From assembly GCF_017744655.1 (NCBI RefSeq), contig NZ_JAGIAW010000001.1, positions 868,001 through 932,000 on the forward strand: a DNA stretch of 64,000 nt, read 5' to 3'. The notes under the pieces were generated by a model. The model saw nothing but the letters and a program-made list of their open reading frames with translations. It had not been told where the DNA came from and did no database searches. Origin of the DNA: Devosia sp. GTDB lineage: Bacteria > Pseudomonadota > Alphaproteobacteria > Rhizobiales > Devosiaceae. This document shows, in pieces, positions 17,524 to 26,933 of this stretch (within the stretch, counting starts at the first letter, position 1; every line of letters begins with the position of its first letter). The translations under genes were made by a program, and so were the position numbers.

Positions 17524-18870
17524 ATGCGTCCCTTCCATCATCTGCTGGTGAACAACCTCGTGGCCAATGTCACGAATTTCACCGTCTGGTTTGCCGTGAC
17601 CTTCTGGGTCTTCATCGAAACCCAATCGGTTTTCGCCACCGGCATGATCGCCGGCATCTATCTCGTTTTCACGGCCGCCTTTGGCATCTGGTTCGGCTCC
17701 ATCGTCGACCACAATTCAAAAAGGCTGGTCATGCTGGGTTCCAGCGTGGCTTCGGGGATCTGTTACGTCGCTGGCCTGGCCACGGTGTTGCTTGAGCCAG
17801 AGGGCGCTTTCGGCAATCCCTATGGGCCCTATCTCTGGCTGTTCATCCTCGTGGTGATGCTGGGGGTCATCGCCGGCAATATCCGGTCGATCGCACTGCC
17901 GACGCTCGTCACCATCCTCATTCCCGAGGAGAACCGCGACAAGGCCAATGGTCTCGTCGGCATGGTGGGCGGCATCGGCTTTCTCACGACCTCGGTGATT
18001 TCTGGCTTCCTCGTCGCCTTCACCGGCATGCTGGGCGTGATGATCCTCGCGCTGGCAGCAACCATCCTGGCCTTCGCACACCTGTCGTTCGTGAGCCTCG
18101 ATGAGGGCAGGGCGCCCGTCGACCCCGACGTTCCCAACGAGCCCAAGCGCGTCGACATCGCCGGCACTATCGCGGTCATTGCCGCCGTTCCGGGCCTCTT
18201 CGCGCTTATCTTCTTCGCAACGTTCAACAATTTCCTCGGTGGCATCTTCATGGCGCTGCTTGATGCCTACGGGCTGTCGTTGGTTTCAGTCGAAGTCTGG
18301 GGCCTGCTCTTCGGCGTCCTGTCGACAGCCTTCATTGCCAGCGGCATCATCATTGCCAAGACTGGCCTCGGCAAAAACCCGCTGCGCACGCTGCTAATGG
18401 TCAATGTCATCACCTGGGCGGTCTGCTGCGTTTTCACGCTGCAATCGTCCATCTGGCTCTTGGCTGCGGGCTGTTTCGTCTGGATGCTGCTCGGGCCCTA
18501 TGCCGAAGCCGCGGAGCACACGACGCTGCAAAAAGTGGTGCCACTCGAACGCCAAGGCCGCGTTTTCGGCTTTGCCCAATCAGTCGAGCAAGCTGCCTCG
18601 CCGCTGACCGCGTTCCTGATTGGGCCGCTCACGCAGTTCGTGGTGATCCCGTTCATGACGGATGGGGCAGGGGCCCAGATGATCGGTTCCTGGTTCGGCA
18701 CCGGCCCCGCTCGCGGAATTGCCCTGGTCTTCACCGTCGCAGGGTTCCTCGGGCTTCTCGTCACCATTCTGGCCTTCAACTCCCGCTACTATAGGGAGCT
18801 GTCGGCGGCTTATGCCAACAACAAGGATGATGATGAGGGTGGCGGGGCGACTGTCGCCAGCCCCGCCTGA
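17524..18870 (+). CDS. Major facilitator superfamily transporter
   Basis: A 448-aa integral membrane protein with about 12 hydrophobic segments. The first loop carries GSIVDHNSKRLVML, the MFS motif-A equivalent between helices 2 and 3. It begins MRPFHHLLVNNLVANVTNFTVWFAVTFWVF, a start seen in MFS_3-like efflux or enterobactin-exporter-type proteins, but the substrate is not recognisable. The ATG follows AGAGGACTAAGCA. It lies after the rhamnoside operon terminator, so it has its own promoter, and it converges with the next MFS gene with 8 nt between stops. Confidence 0.85.
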   Translation: MRPFHHLLVNNLVANVTNFTVWFAVTFWVFIETQSVFATGMIAGIYLVFTAAFGIWFGSIVDHNSKRLVMLGSSVASGICYVAGLATVLLEPEGAFGNPYGPYLWLFILVVMLGVIAGNIRSIALPTLVTILIPEENRDKANGLVGMVGGIGFLTTSVISGFLVAFTGMLGVMILALAATILAFAHLSFVSLDEGRAPVDPDVPNEPKRVDIAGTIAVIAAVPGLFALIFFATFNNFLGGIFMALLDAYGLSLVSVEVWGLLFGVLSTAFIASGIIIAKTGLGKNPLRTLLMVNVITWAVCCVFTLQSSIWLLAAGCFVWMLLGPYAEAAEHTTLQKVVPLERQGRVFGFAQSVEQAASPLTAFLIGPLTQFVVIPFMTDGAGAQMIGSWFGTGPARGIALVFTVAGFLGLLVTILAFNSRYYRELSAAYANNKDDDEGGGATVASPA

Positions 18871-18878
18871 TCCTCGAA

Positions 18879-20102
18879 CTAAGCCGGCAGCGCGTCTGCC
18901 GGCGTTTCCTTGATGGTCTTGGGCGGGAACGCCAGGGCCAGAGCCGCACCGGCAAGACCAACACCAGCCGAGGCAACATAGAGCCAGTGGTAATCACCAA
19001 AGGTGTCGAACAACCAGCCCCCGCCGACCGGTCCGAATGCCATGCCGATGGATGACGTCATGGTGATACCACCGAGAACGGTGCCCATGACATTGGGGCC
19101 GAAGTAATCTCGCGCCAGCACCGAATAGAGCGGCATCACGCCGCCATAGACGAGGCCGAGCACCACGGCCAGCATATAGAAATGCGGCAGTTCGCTCACG
19201 TAGATATAGCTATAAATTCCAACGGCTTGCAGTGCGAGGCCGAAGACGATAACGCGCTTGACGCCGATCCTGTCAGCCAAAACGCCGAAGATGACGCGGC
19301 CGAACAGCCCGGCAAAACCTTCGACGCTGTAGATGCTGGCCGCCGCCAGCGCCGAAGCGCCGCAGAGCATGGCGTAGCTCACGGTGTGGAAGATCGGTCC
19401 CGAATGGGCGGCGCAGCAAAGGAAGAAAACACCGGCCAGAATGAAGAACTGCGGCGTGCGGAAGATCGCACCCATATTGGTGGGTGTTGGTTCGGCGGGT
19501 GCTACATCGCTGCCGGGAGATGGCGCCTCGGCCATCACGGCCGGCGCGCGGCGGATCAGGAAAGCCGCCGGAATGATGAGCACTGCGGCCGCAATAGCCG
19601 TCATCATCATGGCATTGCGCCAGCCATAGTTCGCGATCAGGACAGTCGCCAGCGGCGTAATCGTCATCGGCGCGATACCGCCGCCGAGCGAGACCAGCGA
19701 AACCGCAAGGCTGCGGTGCTTGTCGAACCAACCGAGCGTCGTAGCGATCAGCGGGGCAAAGAAGGCGCCACCGGACGCGCCGATGAGACCGCCATAGGCA
19801 ATCTGGAACATCAACAGATCAGTCGCGCGGCTGGCAATGAAAAGGCCGAGGCCAAGCAGCACGGCCGCGACTAAGATAACCGGACGAGCGCCAATGCGAT
19901 CCGTCAGCGTGCCCCAGATAAAGCCCGCGACGCCCATGACGATGAAGCCGACCGTCATGGCACCGGAAATGCCGGCCCTGGTCCAACCGGTTTCGTCTGC
20001 GATGGGCTGAAGATAGACAGGCAGGGCAAACATGGCGCCCATAGCCAGACAGGTGATCACCGCGCCGGCGGCGACGATGACCCAACCATAATGCCGTTCC
20101 AT
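18879..20102 (-). CDS. MFS transporter, monocarboxylate/oxalate-formate antiporter-like
   Basis: A 407-aa protein with 12 predicted helices. The start MERHYGWVIVAAGAVITCLAMGAMFALPVYLQPI is typical of the OFA/monocarboxylate branch. Motif A is GTLTDRIGARPVILV after helix 2, and GVLADRIGVKRVIVF is the matching loop after helix 8. The frame is open to 20135, but the ATG at 20102 is preceded by GGAGG at a 9-nt spacing and gives the family N-terminus. Its promoter should lie in the AT-richer gap up to mazG, which holds a perfect palindrome. Confidence 0.87.
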   Translation of the reverse strand: MERHYGWVIVAAGAVITCLAMGAMFALPVYLQPIADETGWTRAGISGAMTVGFIVMGVAGFIWGTLTDRIGARPVILVAAVLLGLGLFIASRATDLLMFQIAYGGLIGASGGAFFAPLIATTLGWFDKHRSLAVSLVSLGGGIAPMTITPLATVLIANYGWRNAMMMTAIAAAVLIIPAAFLIRRAPAVMAEAPSPGSDVAPAEPTPTNMGAIFRTPQFFILAGVFFLCCAAHSGPIFHTVSYAMLCGASALAAASIYSVEGFAGLFGRVIFGVLADRIGVKRVIVFGLALQAVGIYSYIYVSELPHFYMLAVVLGLVYGGVMPLYSVLARDYFGPNVMGTVLGGITMTSSIGMAFGPVGGGWLFDTFGDYHWLYVASAGVGLAGAALALAFPPKTIKETPADALPA

Positions 20103-20285
20103 TCCGAAGGTCCTCCACATGGAATATGCCTTCACGACGGATGAGGCGCGCGGATTTCAACACGCACAAGGAAAAATCGTGGAATGCCGAGGGATCGGCG
20201 CACAAACTTATCCACGCGAGCCCAGCAGCTTGTATCATGGCAGCCCAAAGCCCCGGTTTGGCGCGCTTTCGCACATAAAAAGTTC

Positions 20286-20301
20286 CATAATATATATTAT
20301 G
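20286..20301. promoter_or_regulatory. Perfect AT-rich 16-bp palindrome upstream of the MFS and mazG genes
   Basis: CATAATATATATTATG reads identically on both strands. It stands out in a GC-rich region, between the divergent MFS gene (starts 20102) and mazG (starts 20365). It may be an operator for an unseen regulator, or promoter -10 sequence for one or both directions. The rest of the 262-nt gap shows no gene. Confidence 0.45.
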
Positions 20302-20364
20302 CGAAAACTGGATGTGGCGAATTGGGCGTCTCAACTGGCGCAATTTCCCATCTGGACGTTGCCC

Positions 20365-21177
20365 ATGCAGCCCTCTCGCGACATTTCCCGCCTTATCGAA
20401 ATCATGGCCGCCCTGCGTGATCCCAGTGGTGGTTGCCCCTGGGATCTCGAACAGGACTTTTCGACGATCCGCCATTACACGATCGAGGAAGCCTATGAGG
20501 TGGCCGATGCGATCGAGCGGCAGGATTTTCACGATCTCAAGGAAGAGCTCGGCGATCTGCTGCTGCAGCCGGTCTTTCACGCGCAGATGGCCAAGGAAGC
20601 CGGCCATTTCGATATCGGCGACGTCGTCTATGCCATCACCGAAAAACTGATCCGCCGCCATCCGCATGTCTTCGGCGATATCTCGGCGGACAGCGCCGCC
20701 GGCGCGCAGATAAATTGGGAAGCGATCAAGACGCAGGAACGCGCGGCCAAGGCTGCACGGCGTGGCGACGAGGTCACTTCGGTGCTCGACGACGTGCCGC
20801 AGGTGCTCCCTGCCCTGGCACGCGCCGAAAAACTCACCAAGAAAGCAGCCAAGGTCGGTTTTGACTGGCCTGACTTTGCGTCGGTGATGGCCAAGGTACA
20901 AGAGGAAGTGGTCGAGGTTGCCGAAGCGCAGGCGGCTGGTGACAACCAGGCCACCCACGAAGAGATCGGCGATCTGCTCTTTGCCGTCGCCAATCTGGCG
21001 CGCCACGCCGGGGTCGATGCCGAGGCCGCACTGCGCGATGCCAATGCCAAGTTCACCCGACGCTTCCACTATGTCGAGGCCCGCAGCCGCGAAGACGGTA
21101 TCGAGCCCAAGGATGCCGGGCTTGATCGCCTCGATGGCTACTGGAACGAAATCCGCGCTGCCGACAAAGCCAAATAG
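20365..21177 (+). CDS. mazG: Nucleoside triphosphate pyrophosphohydrolase MazG
   Basis: Hydrolyses nucleoside triphosphates, including non-canonical ones, to monophosphate and pyrophosphate. The 270-aa product has the two MazG repeats of the long form. The first has LRDPSGGCPWDLEQDFSTIRHYTIEEAYEVADAI and EELGDLLLQPVFHA; the second has KVQEEVVEVAEA and EEIGDLLFAVANLARHAGVD, both with the EExxE and ExxD metal motifs. The frame is open to 20119, but family alignment favours the ATG at 20365; an upstream ATG at 20299 cannot be excluded. It is convergent with hflX, with 3 nt between stops. Confidence 0.92.
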   Translation: MQPSRDISRLIEIMAALRDPSGGCPWDLEQDFSTIRHYTIEEAYEVADAIERQDFHDLKEELGDLLLQPVFHAQMAKEAGHFDIGDVVYAITEKLIRRHPHVFGDISADSAAGAQINWEAIKTQERAAKAARRGDEVTSVLDDVPQVLPALARAEKLTKKAAKVGFDWPDFASVMAKVQEEVVEVAEAQAAGDNQATHEEIGDLLFAVANLARHAGVDAEAALRDANAKFTRRFHYVEARSREDGIEPKDAGLDRLDGYWNEIRAADKAK

Positions 21178-21180
21178 GCT

Positions 21181-22548
21181 TCAGAGGTCGGACAGCGCGA
21201 TCCGGCCGTTGAAGCGTTCAAGAAACGCCGTCTTGTGGCGCGGCTCAACGCGCACGACGTAGTCCTGGCCCCTTTCGGTCGGCTCGTCGCGCGAAATGAC
21301 CTCGGCATTGGTGTGCAGCCAGCCGATATCGGCGCCGGCGCTGTGTGGCACATGCACATGATATGTCCGGCTCTGCTCGCCGAGCGAACGCTCGATGAGG
21401 TTGAGCAGATCCTCGATGCCCTGCCCCGTGTGAGCGGAGACCGGCATGCTCGCCAGCACCTTGCCGGCCGGCGCCGCCCCACCCAGCGTCACGCCGGGCT
21501 CTACCAGCAGGTCGATCTTGTTCCACACCTCGATGATCGGCGTCGTTTCCGAGGAAACGCCCAGCTCGTCGAGCACGGTAAGAACATCCTGCGCCTGGCC
21601 TGAGTGATCGGGATTAGCCACGTCGCGCACGTGCAGGATGATGTCGGCGTCGACGACTTCCTCAAGCGTTGCACGGAATGCCGCGACAAGGTCGTGCGGC
21701 AAGTCGGCAACGAAACCCACGGTGTCGCTGAGCATGACTTCGCGGCCATGCGGCAGCTCGATCTTGCGGACGGTCGTATCGAGGGTGGCGAAGAGCAGGT
21801 CTTCGGCAAACACCCCTGCCCCAGTCAGCCGATTGAACAGCGTCGACTTGCCGGCATTCGTGTAGCCAACCAGCGCTACCACGGGGATAGCAGCGCGGAT
21901 GCGCTGCTGACGCTGCTGCACTCGCGTCTTCTTCACCTTGTCGAGGCGATCTTCGAGCAGCACGATCCGGTCGGTGATCTGCCGACGATCGCTTTCGATC
22001 TGGGTTTCGCCCGGACCACCCATGAAGCCAGTGCCGCCGCTGCCGCGTTGGCGTTCAAGGTGGGTCCACGACCGCACGAGGCGGCCCTTCTGGTAATTGA
22101 GATGGGCGAGCTCCACCTGCAACACGCCTTCGCGGGTCGCAGCGCGTTCGCCGAAAATTTCGAGAATCAGCGCGGTGCGGTCGAGCACCTTGGTGTGCGT
22201 CTCGCGCTCGAGATTTCGCTGCTGGATCGGCGACAAGGACGCATCGACCAGCAAAAGTTCGATATTCTCGGCCTTCACCTTGGCGGCAAGGGCCTCCACG
22301 TGACCGGCGCCCAGATAGGTCGCCGGCCGAATTTCGCGGACTTTTACGACGTCGGAAAAGATCACGTCGAGCCGAATGGCCTCGGCAAGGCCCTCAAACT
22401 CGGCCTGACGCGCATCGAGGCCGTGATAGGACGACTTTCCGCGCACATCGGGACAGACGAGCCCCACTCGTGTCGGCTGTTCCTGCCGGTCGATATAGGG
22501 CTTCGGGCCGCCCGGAAGGCGGCCATCCTCGTCGTCAAAATCGTCCAT
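21181..22548 (-). CDS. hflX: Ribosome-associated GTPase HflX
   Basis: HflX binds and splits stalled ribosomes. The 455-aa protein has the N-terminal HflX domain (VDASLSPIQQRNLERETHTKVLDRTALIL), the glycine-rich linker GSGGTGFMGGPGETQIE, a coiled-coil, and a GTPase domain with G1 GYTNAGKSTLFNRLTG, G3 DTVGFVADLPHDLVAAF and G4 NKID. It lies 8 nt after hfq, the classical hfq-hflX pair. The ATG is at 22548. Confidence 0.96.
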   Translation of the reverse strand: MDDFDDEDGRLPGGPKPYIDRQEQPTRVGLVCPDVRGKSSYHGLDARQAEFEGLAEAIRLDVIFSDVVKVREIRPATYLGAGHVEALAAKVKAENIELLLVDASLSPIQQRNLERETHTKVLDRTALILEIFGERAATREGVLQVELAHLNYQKGRLVRSWTHLERQRGSGGTGFMGGPGETQIESDRRQITDRIVLLEDRLDKVKKTRVQQRQQRIRAAIPVVALVGYTNAGKSTLFNRLTGAGVFAEDLLFATLDTTVRKIELPHGREVMLSDTVGFVADLPHDLVAAFRATLEEVVDADIILHVRDVANPDHSGQAQDVLTVLDELGVSSETTPIIEVWNKIDLLVEPGVTLGGAAPAGKVLASMPVSAHTGQGIEDLLNLIERSLGEQSRTYHVHVPHSAGADIGWLHTNAEVISRDEPTERGQDYVVRVEPRHKTAFLERFNGRIALSDL

Positions 22549-22556
22549 ATGGTCCG

Positions 22557-22808
22557 TCAGTCGTGGTCGTTGTTCTGCTCGGGATCGAACAGTTGGATCG
22601 GCGCGCCCGGCATAATCGTCGAGATGGCGTGCTTATAGACCAGTTGCGACTGCGCGTCACGGCGCAGCAGCAGGCAGAAATTGTCGAACCAGGTAATCAC
22701 GCCCTGCAGCTTGACGCCATTCACGAGAAAGATCGTGACCGGCACCTTCTGCTTGCGAACATGATTGAGGAAGGAGTCTTGCAGATTTTGCTGCTTCTCA
22801 CTGGGCAT
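22557..22808 (-). CDS. hfq: RNA chaperone Hfq
   Basis: An 83-aa Sm-like hexameric protein that pairs small RNAs with mRNAs. The Sm1 motif [28 protein letters not shown] and the Sm2 motif YKHAISTI are complete, including the N-terminal [11 protein letters not shown]. The C-terminal tail is short and acidic, as in alphaproteobacteria. The start follows AAGAGGCC. It is separated from ntrX by 183 nt with no gene or clear terminator, so it may have its own promoter, and it precedes hflX. Confidence 0.97.
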   Translation of the reverse strand: MPSEKQQNLQDSFLNHVRKQKVPVTIFLVNGVKLQGVITWFDNFCLLLRRDAQSQLVYKHAISTIMPGAPIQLFDPEQNNDHD

Positions 22809-22991
22809 TCAGGCCTCTTGTCGCGGCATTTATTGTCGCTGTTTTGTCGCAATCGCTTGCGTCCGGATTTTTGAAGACTGCCGCCCAGTCCCCTTCTCCC
22901 GGAATTATCATACATTATCAACTATGCCACAAATCGGCTGCGCTGCCTACCCGCGGCAAATGCATGGCACACTGCCATTTTCAGTGCTGTA

Positions 22992-24374
22992 CTAAAGTCC
23001 AAGCGATTTGATCTTGCGATGCAATGCGCTTCGCTCCATGCCGACGAACTCGGCCGTCTTCGAAATATTGCCGCCAAATCGTTCGATCTGAGCCAAAAGA
23101 TATTGCCTTTCAAAGACTTCGCGGGCATCGCGCAGCGGCAGGCTCATCAGGTGCGCCGAGGCATCGGTATCGCCCACGGTGGGCAGCACTTCGCCGATGT
23201 CGGACGGCAACATGCTGGCCGTAATGACCCCATCCTCGGGCTGCTGATCCTTCATGAGAATAAGAAGGCGTTCGATGGAATTGCGCAATTGCCGCGCATT
23301 GCCCGGCCAATCCTGTGCCTGAAGCACGGCGATTGCATCGTCACCGATGGCCATGCGCTGCAGATTGTGCATGCGGCAGATTTGTTCGATGAAGACGCTC
23401 ACCAGCGGCGGGATATCCTCGCGACGCTCCTTGAGCGGCACCAATTGCACCGGCACGATGGCGAGACGGTGGAAAAGGTCCGAGCGGAATTCACCGGTTT
23501 CGGTCAGCCCCGAAACATTCTGCGAGCTCGATGAGATGATGCGCACATCGATGGGCACGGCCTGCGCGCCGCCCACGCGGTTGAAGCGATTCTCGACCAG
23601 CGTGCGCAGCAAGGCGGTCTGCACCTGGGCGGGCAGCGTCGTGACTTCGGAGAGATAGAGCGTGCCGCCATGGGCGCGTTCGAGCGCGCCGACTTCGACC
23701 TGCAACAGGCCGGACTTGTCGCGCCCTTCCCGCCCAAAGAGCACCACTGAAACTTCATCAGGCGCATAGAGCGAGGCGTTGATCTCGACAAAGGGCGCGT
23801 CATTGCGCGGGCTGCGCTGATGGATCAGGCGTGCCACAAGACCCTTGCCGGCACCCGAAGGACCGGCGATGAAGATGCGCGAATTGGTTGGCGCCGATTT
23901 GTCGATGAGCCCCCGCACCTGCTGAAGCGAGGGCGAGGTGCCCACCATATCGGCGCTCTTGGACGCCGAGCGCTCCTTGAGTTCCGCCACCTCATTGCGG
24001 AGGCGCGTCGCTTCCATGGCCCGCTGGGTGACATGCAGCAGCCGGTCGATCTTGAAGGGCTTTTCGATATAGTCATAGGCGCCGCGGCGAATGGCAGAGA
24101 CGGCGGTTTCGACATTGCCGTGACCCGAGATCATCACCACCGGCATGTCCGGATGCTGGCTCTGGAATACGTCCAGAAGCTGCAAGCCGTCGAGGCGTGA
24201 ACCCTGCATCCAGATATCGAGGAAGACCAGACTCGGCCGTCGGCGGGCGATTTCATTGAGGCCGCTATCGGCGTCATGCGCCTGGCGCGTCTCAAAACCT
24301 TCATCCTCGAGGATGCCGGCAATGAGATCGCGGATGTCGTCTTCGTCGTCGATGATGAGAATATCTAGAGCCAT
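22992..24374 (-). CDS. ntrX: NtrX response regulator lacking the GAFTGA motif
   Basis: Response regulator of the NtrY/NtrX pair, linked to nitrogen, redox and envelope control in alphaproteobacteria. The receiver domain has Asp53 (FLDIWM) and Lys106 region EKPF. The AAA+ domain has Walker A GPSGAGKG (171-178), but where GAFTGA should follow LFG the sequence is REGRDKSGLLQ (about 215-225), and Walker B is LYLSEV instead of LFLDE. It therefore should not activate sigma-54 polymerase in the NtrC manner. The C-terminal Fis-type helix-turn-helix is GGNISKTAEFVGMERSALHRKIKSLG. Its start directly abuts the ntrY stop codon. Confidence 0.94.
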   Translation of the reverse strand: MALDILIIDDEDDIRDLIAGILEDEGFETRQAHDADSGLNEIARRRPSLVFLDIWMQGSRLDGLQLLDVFQSQHPDMPVVMISGHGNVETAVSAIRRGAYDYIEKPFKIDRLLHVTQRAMEATRLRNEVAELKERSASKSADMVGTSPSLQQVRGLIDKSAPTNSRIFIAGPSGAGKGLVARLIHQRSPRNDAPFVEINASLYAPDEVSVVLFGREGRDKSGLLQVEVGALERAHGGTLYLSEVTTLPAQVQTALLRTLVENRFNRVGGAQAVPIDVRIISSSSQNVSGLTETGEFRSDLFHRLAIVPVQLVPLKERREDIPPLVSVFIEQICRMHNLQRMAIGDDAIAVLQAQDWPGNARQLRNSIERLLILMKDQQPEDGVITASMLPSDIGEVLPTVGDTDASAHLMSLPLRDAREVFERQYLLAQIERFGGNISKTAEFVGMERSALHRKIKSLGL

Positions 24375-26705
24375 CTACTTCTGGACAATCGCTGGCACCA
24401 GCGACTCCTCCTCTTGGGGCAATTCGGGCTCGACCTGGACCGAATCGTCCTTTTCATTTGTCTTTTGCGGGGCGCGCAGGGGGAGCGTGAAGGTCACGCA
24501 GGCACCCACCCTGCCCTGTTCGTCGGGTTCGGCGTCGACCAGTTCCACGATGCCGCCGTGTTGCTCGATAATTCTGGCAACAATGGCGAGACCCAGTCCG
24601 GTCCCCTTTTCTCGTGTCGTCATATAGGGCTCGAGCAGCCGCTGCCGGTTCTCCTTGGGCCATCCCTTGCCGTTGTCGGAAACCGACACACGGGCATGAT
24701 TGCCCTCGTAATGCGCTTCGACCTTGATGCCCGGCTGCCAATCCGAGCCCACGTCCAACCCCTCGAATGCCTCGACGGCATTCTTGATCAGGTTGGTGAG
24801 GGACTGCGATACCAACCGCGTGTCGAACCAGGCATAGATCGCTTCATCGGGCAATTCTGTGGCAATGGCAACTTCCGGCAGGCGTACACTCTCGAGAAAA
24901 ACAGCTTGGCGGATGGTATCTGACAGATCAGCACGCTCGGGCGCGGCTTCCGGCATGCGGGCGAAGGCAGAAAACTCGTCGACCATCCGACCGATATCGC
25001 CCACCTGGCGCACGATCGTATTGATGCACTTGTCGAAAACATCGCGATCGTCTTCGAGCTTGGCGCCATAGCGGCGGCGCAGACGCTCGGCCGAAAGCTG
25101 GATCGGGGTCAGCGGGTTCTTGATTTCGTGGGCAATGCGGCGCGCCACGTCAGCCCAGGCGCTGGTGCGCTGGGCGGATTCGAGATCGGTGATGTCGTCA
25201 AAAGTCAGCACATAGCCCTTGGACTCGGTGATCGAACCTTCGCGGGTGAGCTGAATCTGGTAGATGCGCCGGTTGGTCTCATTACCCAATTGGATCTGGT
25301 CGCGCACCTGCCCCCGCCGGGCGGAGCGCGCCTTCTCGATGGTCGGGGCGATCTCGGGAAGAATTTCTTCCATAGGCTCGCCCATCATCTCGACCTCGGT
25401 TTTCCCGAGCATCTGGCAGGCGCGCGCATTGACCAGCGTCACGGCGCCAAAGGGATCTAGACCCACGATGCCGGCCGACACGCCTTCCACCACGGCCTCG
25501 GTGAACTGCCGGCGCTTCTCGTTGACTTCGTTGGCCATGAGCAGCTCTTCGCGCTGCGTCTTGAGCTGCTCGGTCATGCGGTTGAAGCCGTTGGAGAGAT
25601 CGCGGAAGTCGCCTCGTCCAGCCTGTACCGGCACCCGCACATCGAGGTCGCCGCCGCTGACCCGACGCGAGGCGATCATGAGATTTCGGATCGGGTCCAC
25701 GAAGCGGTTGGCGAGCGCAATACCGATCCACAGCGCCGCGAGCAGCAGCACGACCACCAGACCGACATACATGATGGTAAAGGTGATCTGGAAGACCAGG
25801 CGATTGGATGCGTACTGACGATATTCCGTGATATTATCGTCAGTTAGACGCATGTATTGAAGTACTTCCGCATCCACGGGACGCGCCACGAAGAGGAAGA
25901 CGTCATCATAGCCGCGCAGCTTGATGACGGAACCCACGAGGTTGGTGCTGCCGGGCGAAATCGCCGTGGGAATGCCTTCGACGACGCCCTGAGTGATGCC
26001 TTCGGGGAGGCGTGGATAGCCACCGGCAACGTTGATCTGGGCCCGCTGCAACATATTCCCCCCGCCATCGATCAGCGCGGTGAAGGGCAGCGAACGCGTT
26101 ACAGCCAGCGCCGTTAGAATACGCTCGAAGCGCGAGGGATCGTCGATATAGGTCGCGTGCGATTGCTCAAGCTCGGTCGCAACCCAGATGATATCGTCGC
26201 GCAGAACCTGAGCATGCTCCAGCATATAGGATCGCGCCACAAGCCGACTGCTTTCCACCATGGCGCGGGTGCGCTCGGAGAACCACTGGTCGAGGCCCTG
26301 GTTAAGTGCAATCGTCGCGACGATGGCCACGAGAACAGCCGGGATGCCAGCAACCAGCGCAAACATCGCCACCATGCGCATCTGCAGCGCCGAACCGGGC
26401 ACGCGCTGGATCCGCGCCTGAACGAGCAGCACCGCCTCGGTCACCACCAGCGCTAAAACCAGCAGCACCAGAATACCGGTAGCGACCCAGATCACCGTCC
26501 ATATTTCGGCCGAAGGCTCGATATTGGTTGTGCCGGAAAGGATGAGGAACGACACGGAGGACAGCAGAACGGAAGCAAACACGACCAGGAAGCCGAGCAC
26601 GCGCAAGGGACCATTCCCCTCGGCGGAGAACAGCGAACGTCCTACACTCGTCCTCGCCATGGGTTTGGCGGGGGCGTCGATGTCTCGGCTAACCGCCTCA
26701 GTCAT
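24375..26705 (-). CDS. ntrY: NtrY membrane sensor histidine kinase
   Basis: Sensor partner of NtrX. The 776-aa protein has three N-terminal membrane segments (roughly residues 25-130), a periplasmic region, a fourth segment (TIMYVGLVVVLLLAALWIGIAL), a HAMP domain, a PAS domain and a kinase core. The phospho-acceptor is His526 in [21 protein letters not shown]; the ATP-binding boxes are NLIKNAVEAFE, SDNGKGWPKE and KGTGLGLAIVARI. The frame is open to 26867; the ATG at 26705 is chosen because residues upstream of it lack family character. Usually ntrB-ntrC-ntrY-ntrX are contiguous, but here an EamA gene separates ntrC from ntrY. Confidence 0.94.
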   Translation of the reverse strand: MTEAVSRDIDAPAKPMARTSVGRSLFSAEGNGPLRVLGFLVVFASVLLSSVSFLILSGTTNIEPSAEIWTVIWVATGILVLLVLALVVTEAVLLVQARIQRVPGSALQMRMVAMFALVAGIPAVLVAIVATIALNQGLDQWFSERTRAMVESSRLVARSYMLEHAQVLRDDIIWVATELEQSHATYIDDPSRFERILTALAVTRSLPFTALIDGGGNMLQRAQINVAGGYPRLPEGITQGVVEGIPTAISPGSTNLVGSVIKLRGYDDVFLFVARPVDAEVLQYMRLTDDNITEYRQYASNRLVFQITFTIMYVGLVVVLLLAALWIGIALANRFVDPIRNLMIASRRVSGGDLDVRVPVQAGRGDFRDLSNGFNRMTEQLKTQREELLMANEVNEKRRQFTEAVVEGVSAGIVGLDPFGAVTLVNARACQMLGKTEVEMMGEPMEEILPEIAPTIEKARSARRGQVRDQIQLGNETNRRIYQIQLTREGSITESKGYVLTFDDITDLESAQRTSAWADVARRIAHEIKNPLTPIQLSAERLRRRYGAKLEDDRDVFDKCINTIVRQVGDIGRMVDEFSAFARMPEAAPERADLSDTIRQAVFLESVRLPEVAIATELPDEAIYAWFDTRLVSQSLTNLIKNAVEAFEGLDVGSDWQPGIKVEAHYEGNHARVSVSDNGKGWPKENRQRLLEPYMTTREKGTGLGLAIVARIIEQHGGIVELVDAEPDEQGRVGACVTFTLPLRAPQKTNEKDDSVQVEPELPQEEESLVPAIVQK

Positions 26706-26933
26706 GCAATACTCGGTATGCTCCGGCTTTCTGTTCCAGCAAAGGCACCACTGCGTAACGCAAATTGAACGCAATTGCTGCTTTAGGCCGCAAAGCCTGA
26801 CCCAATTCGCCGGACCCTTCAAGATAATTGTTGCCGAAATGTGACAGTGCACCCCCGCGGGGGGCAAAGTTCGTCACTGGACAATGGCATCGGGCACGGG
26901 CAAAGAGGGCCGAAATCGCCCCGCGAGCCTCCC

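Noticed and set aside
18841..18903. Two GC-rich inverted repeats at the MFS/MFS convergent junction as terminators
   Set aside because: Both lie within coding sequence (8-bp stems with 11-nt and 5-nt loops) and lack T-runs; such stems are frequent in GC-rich codons.
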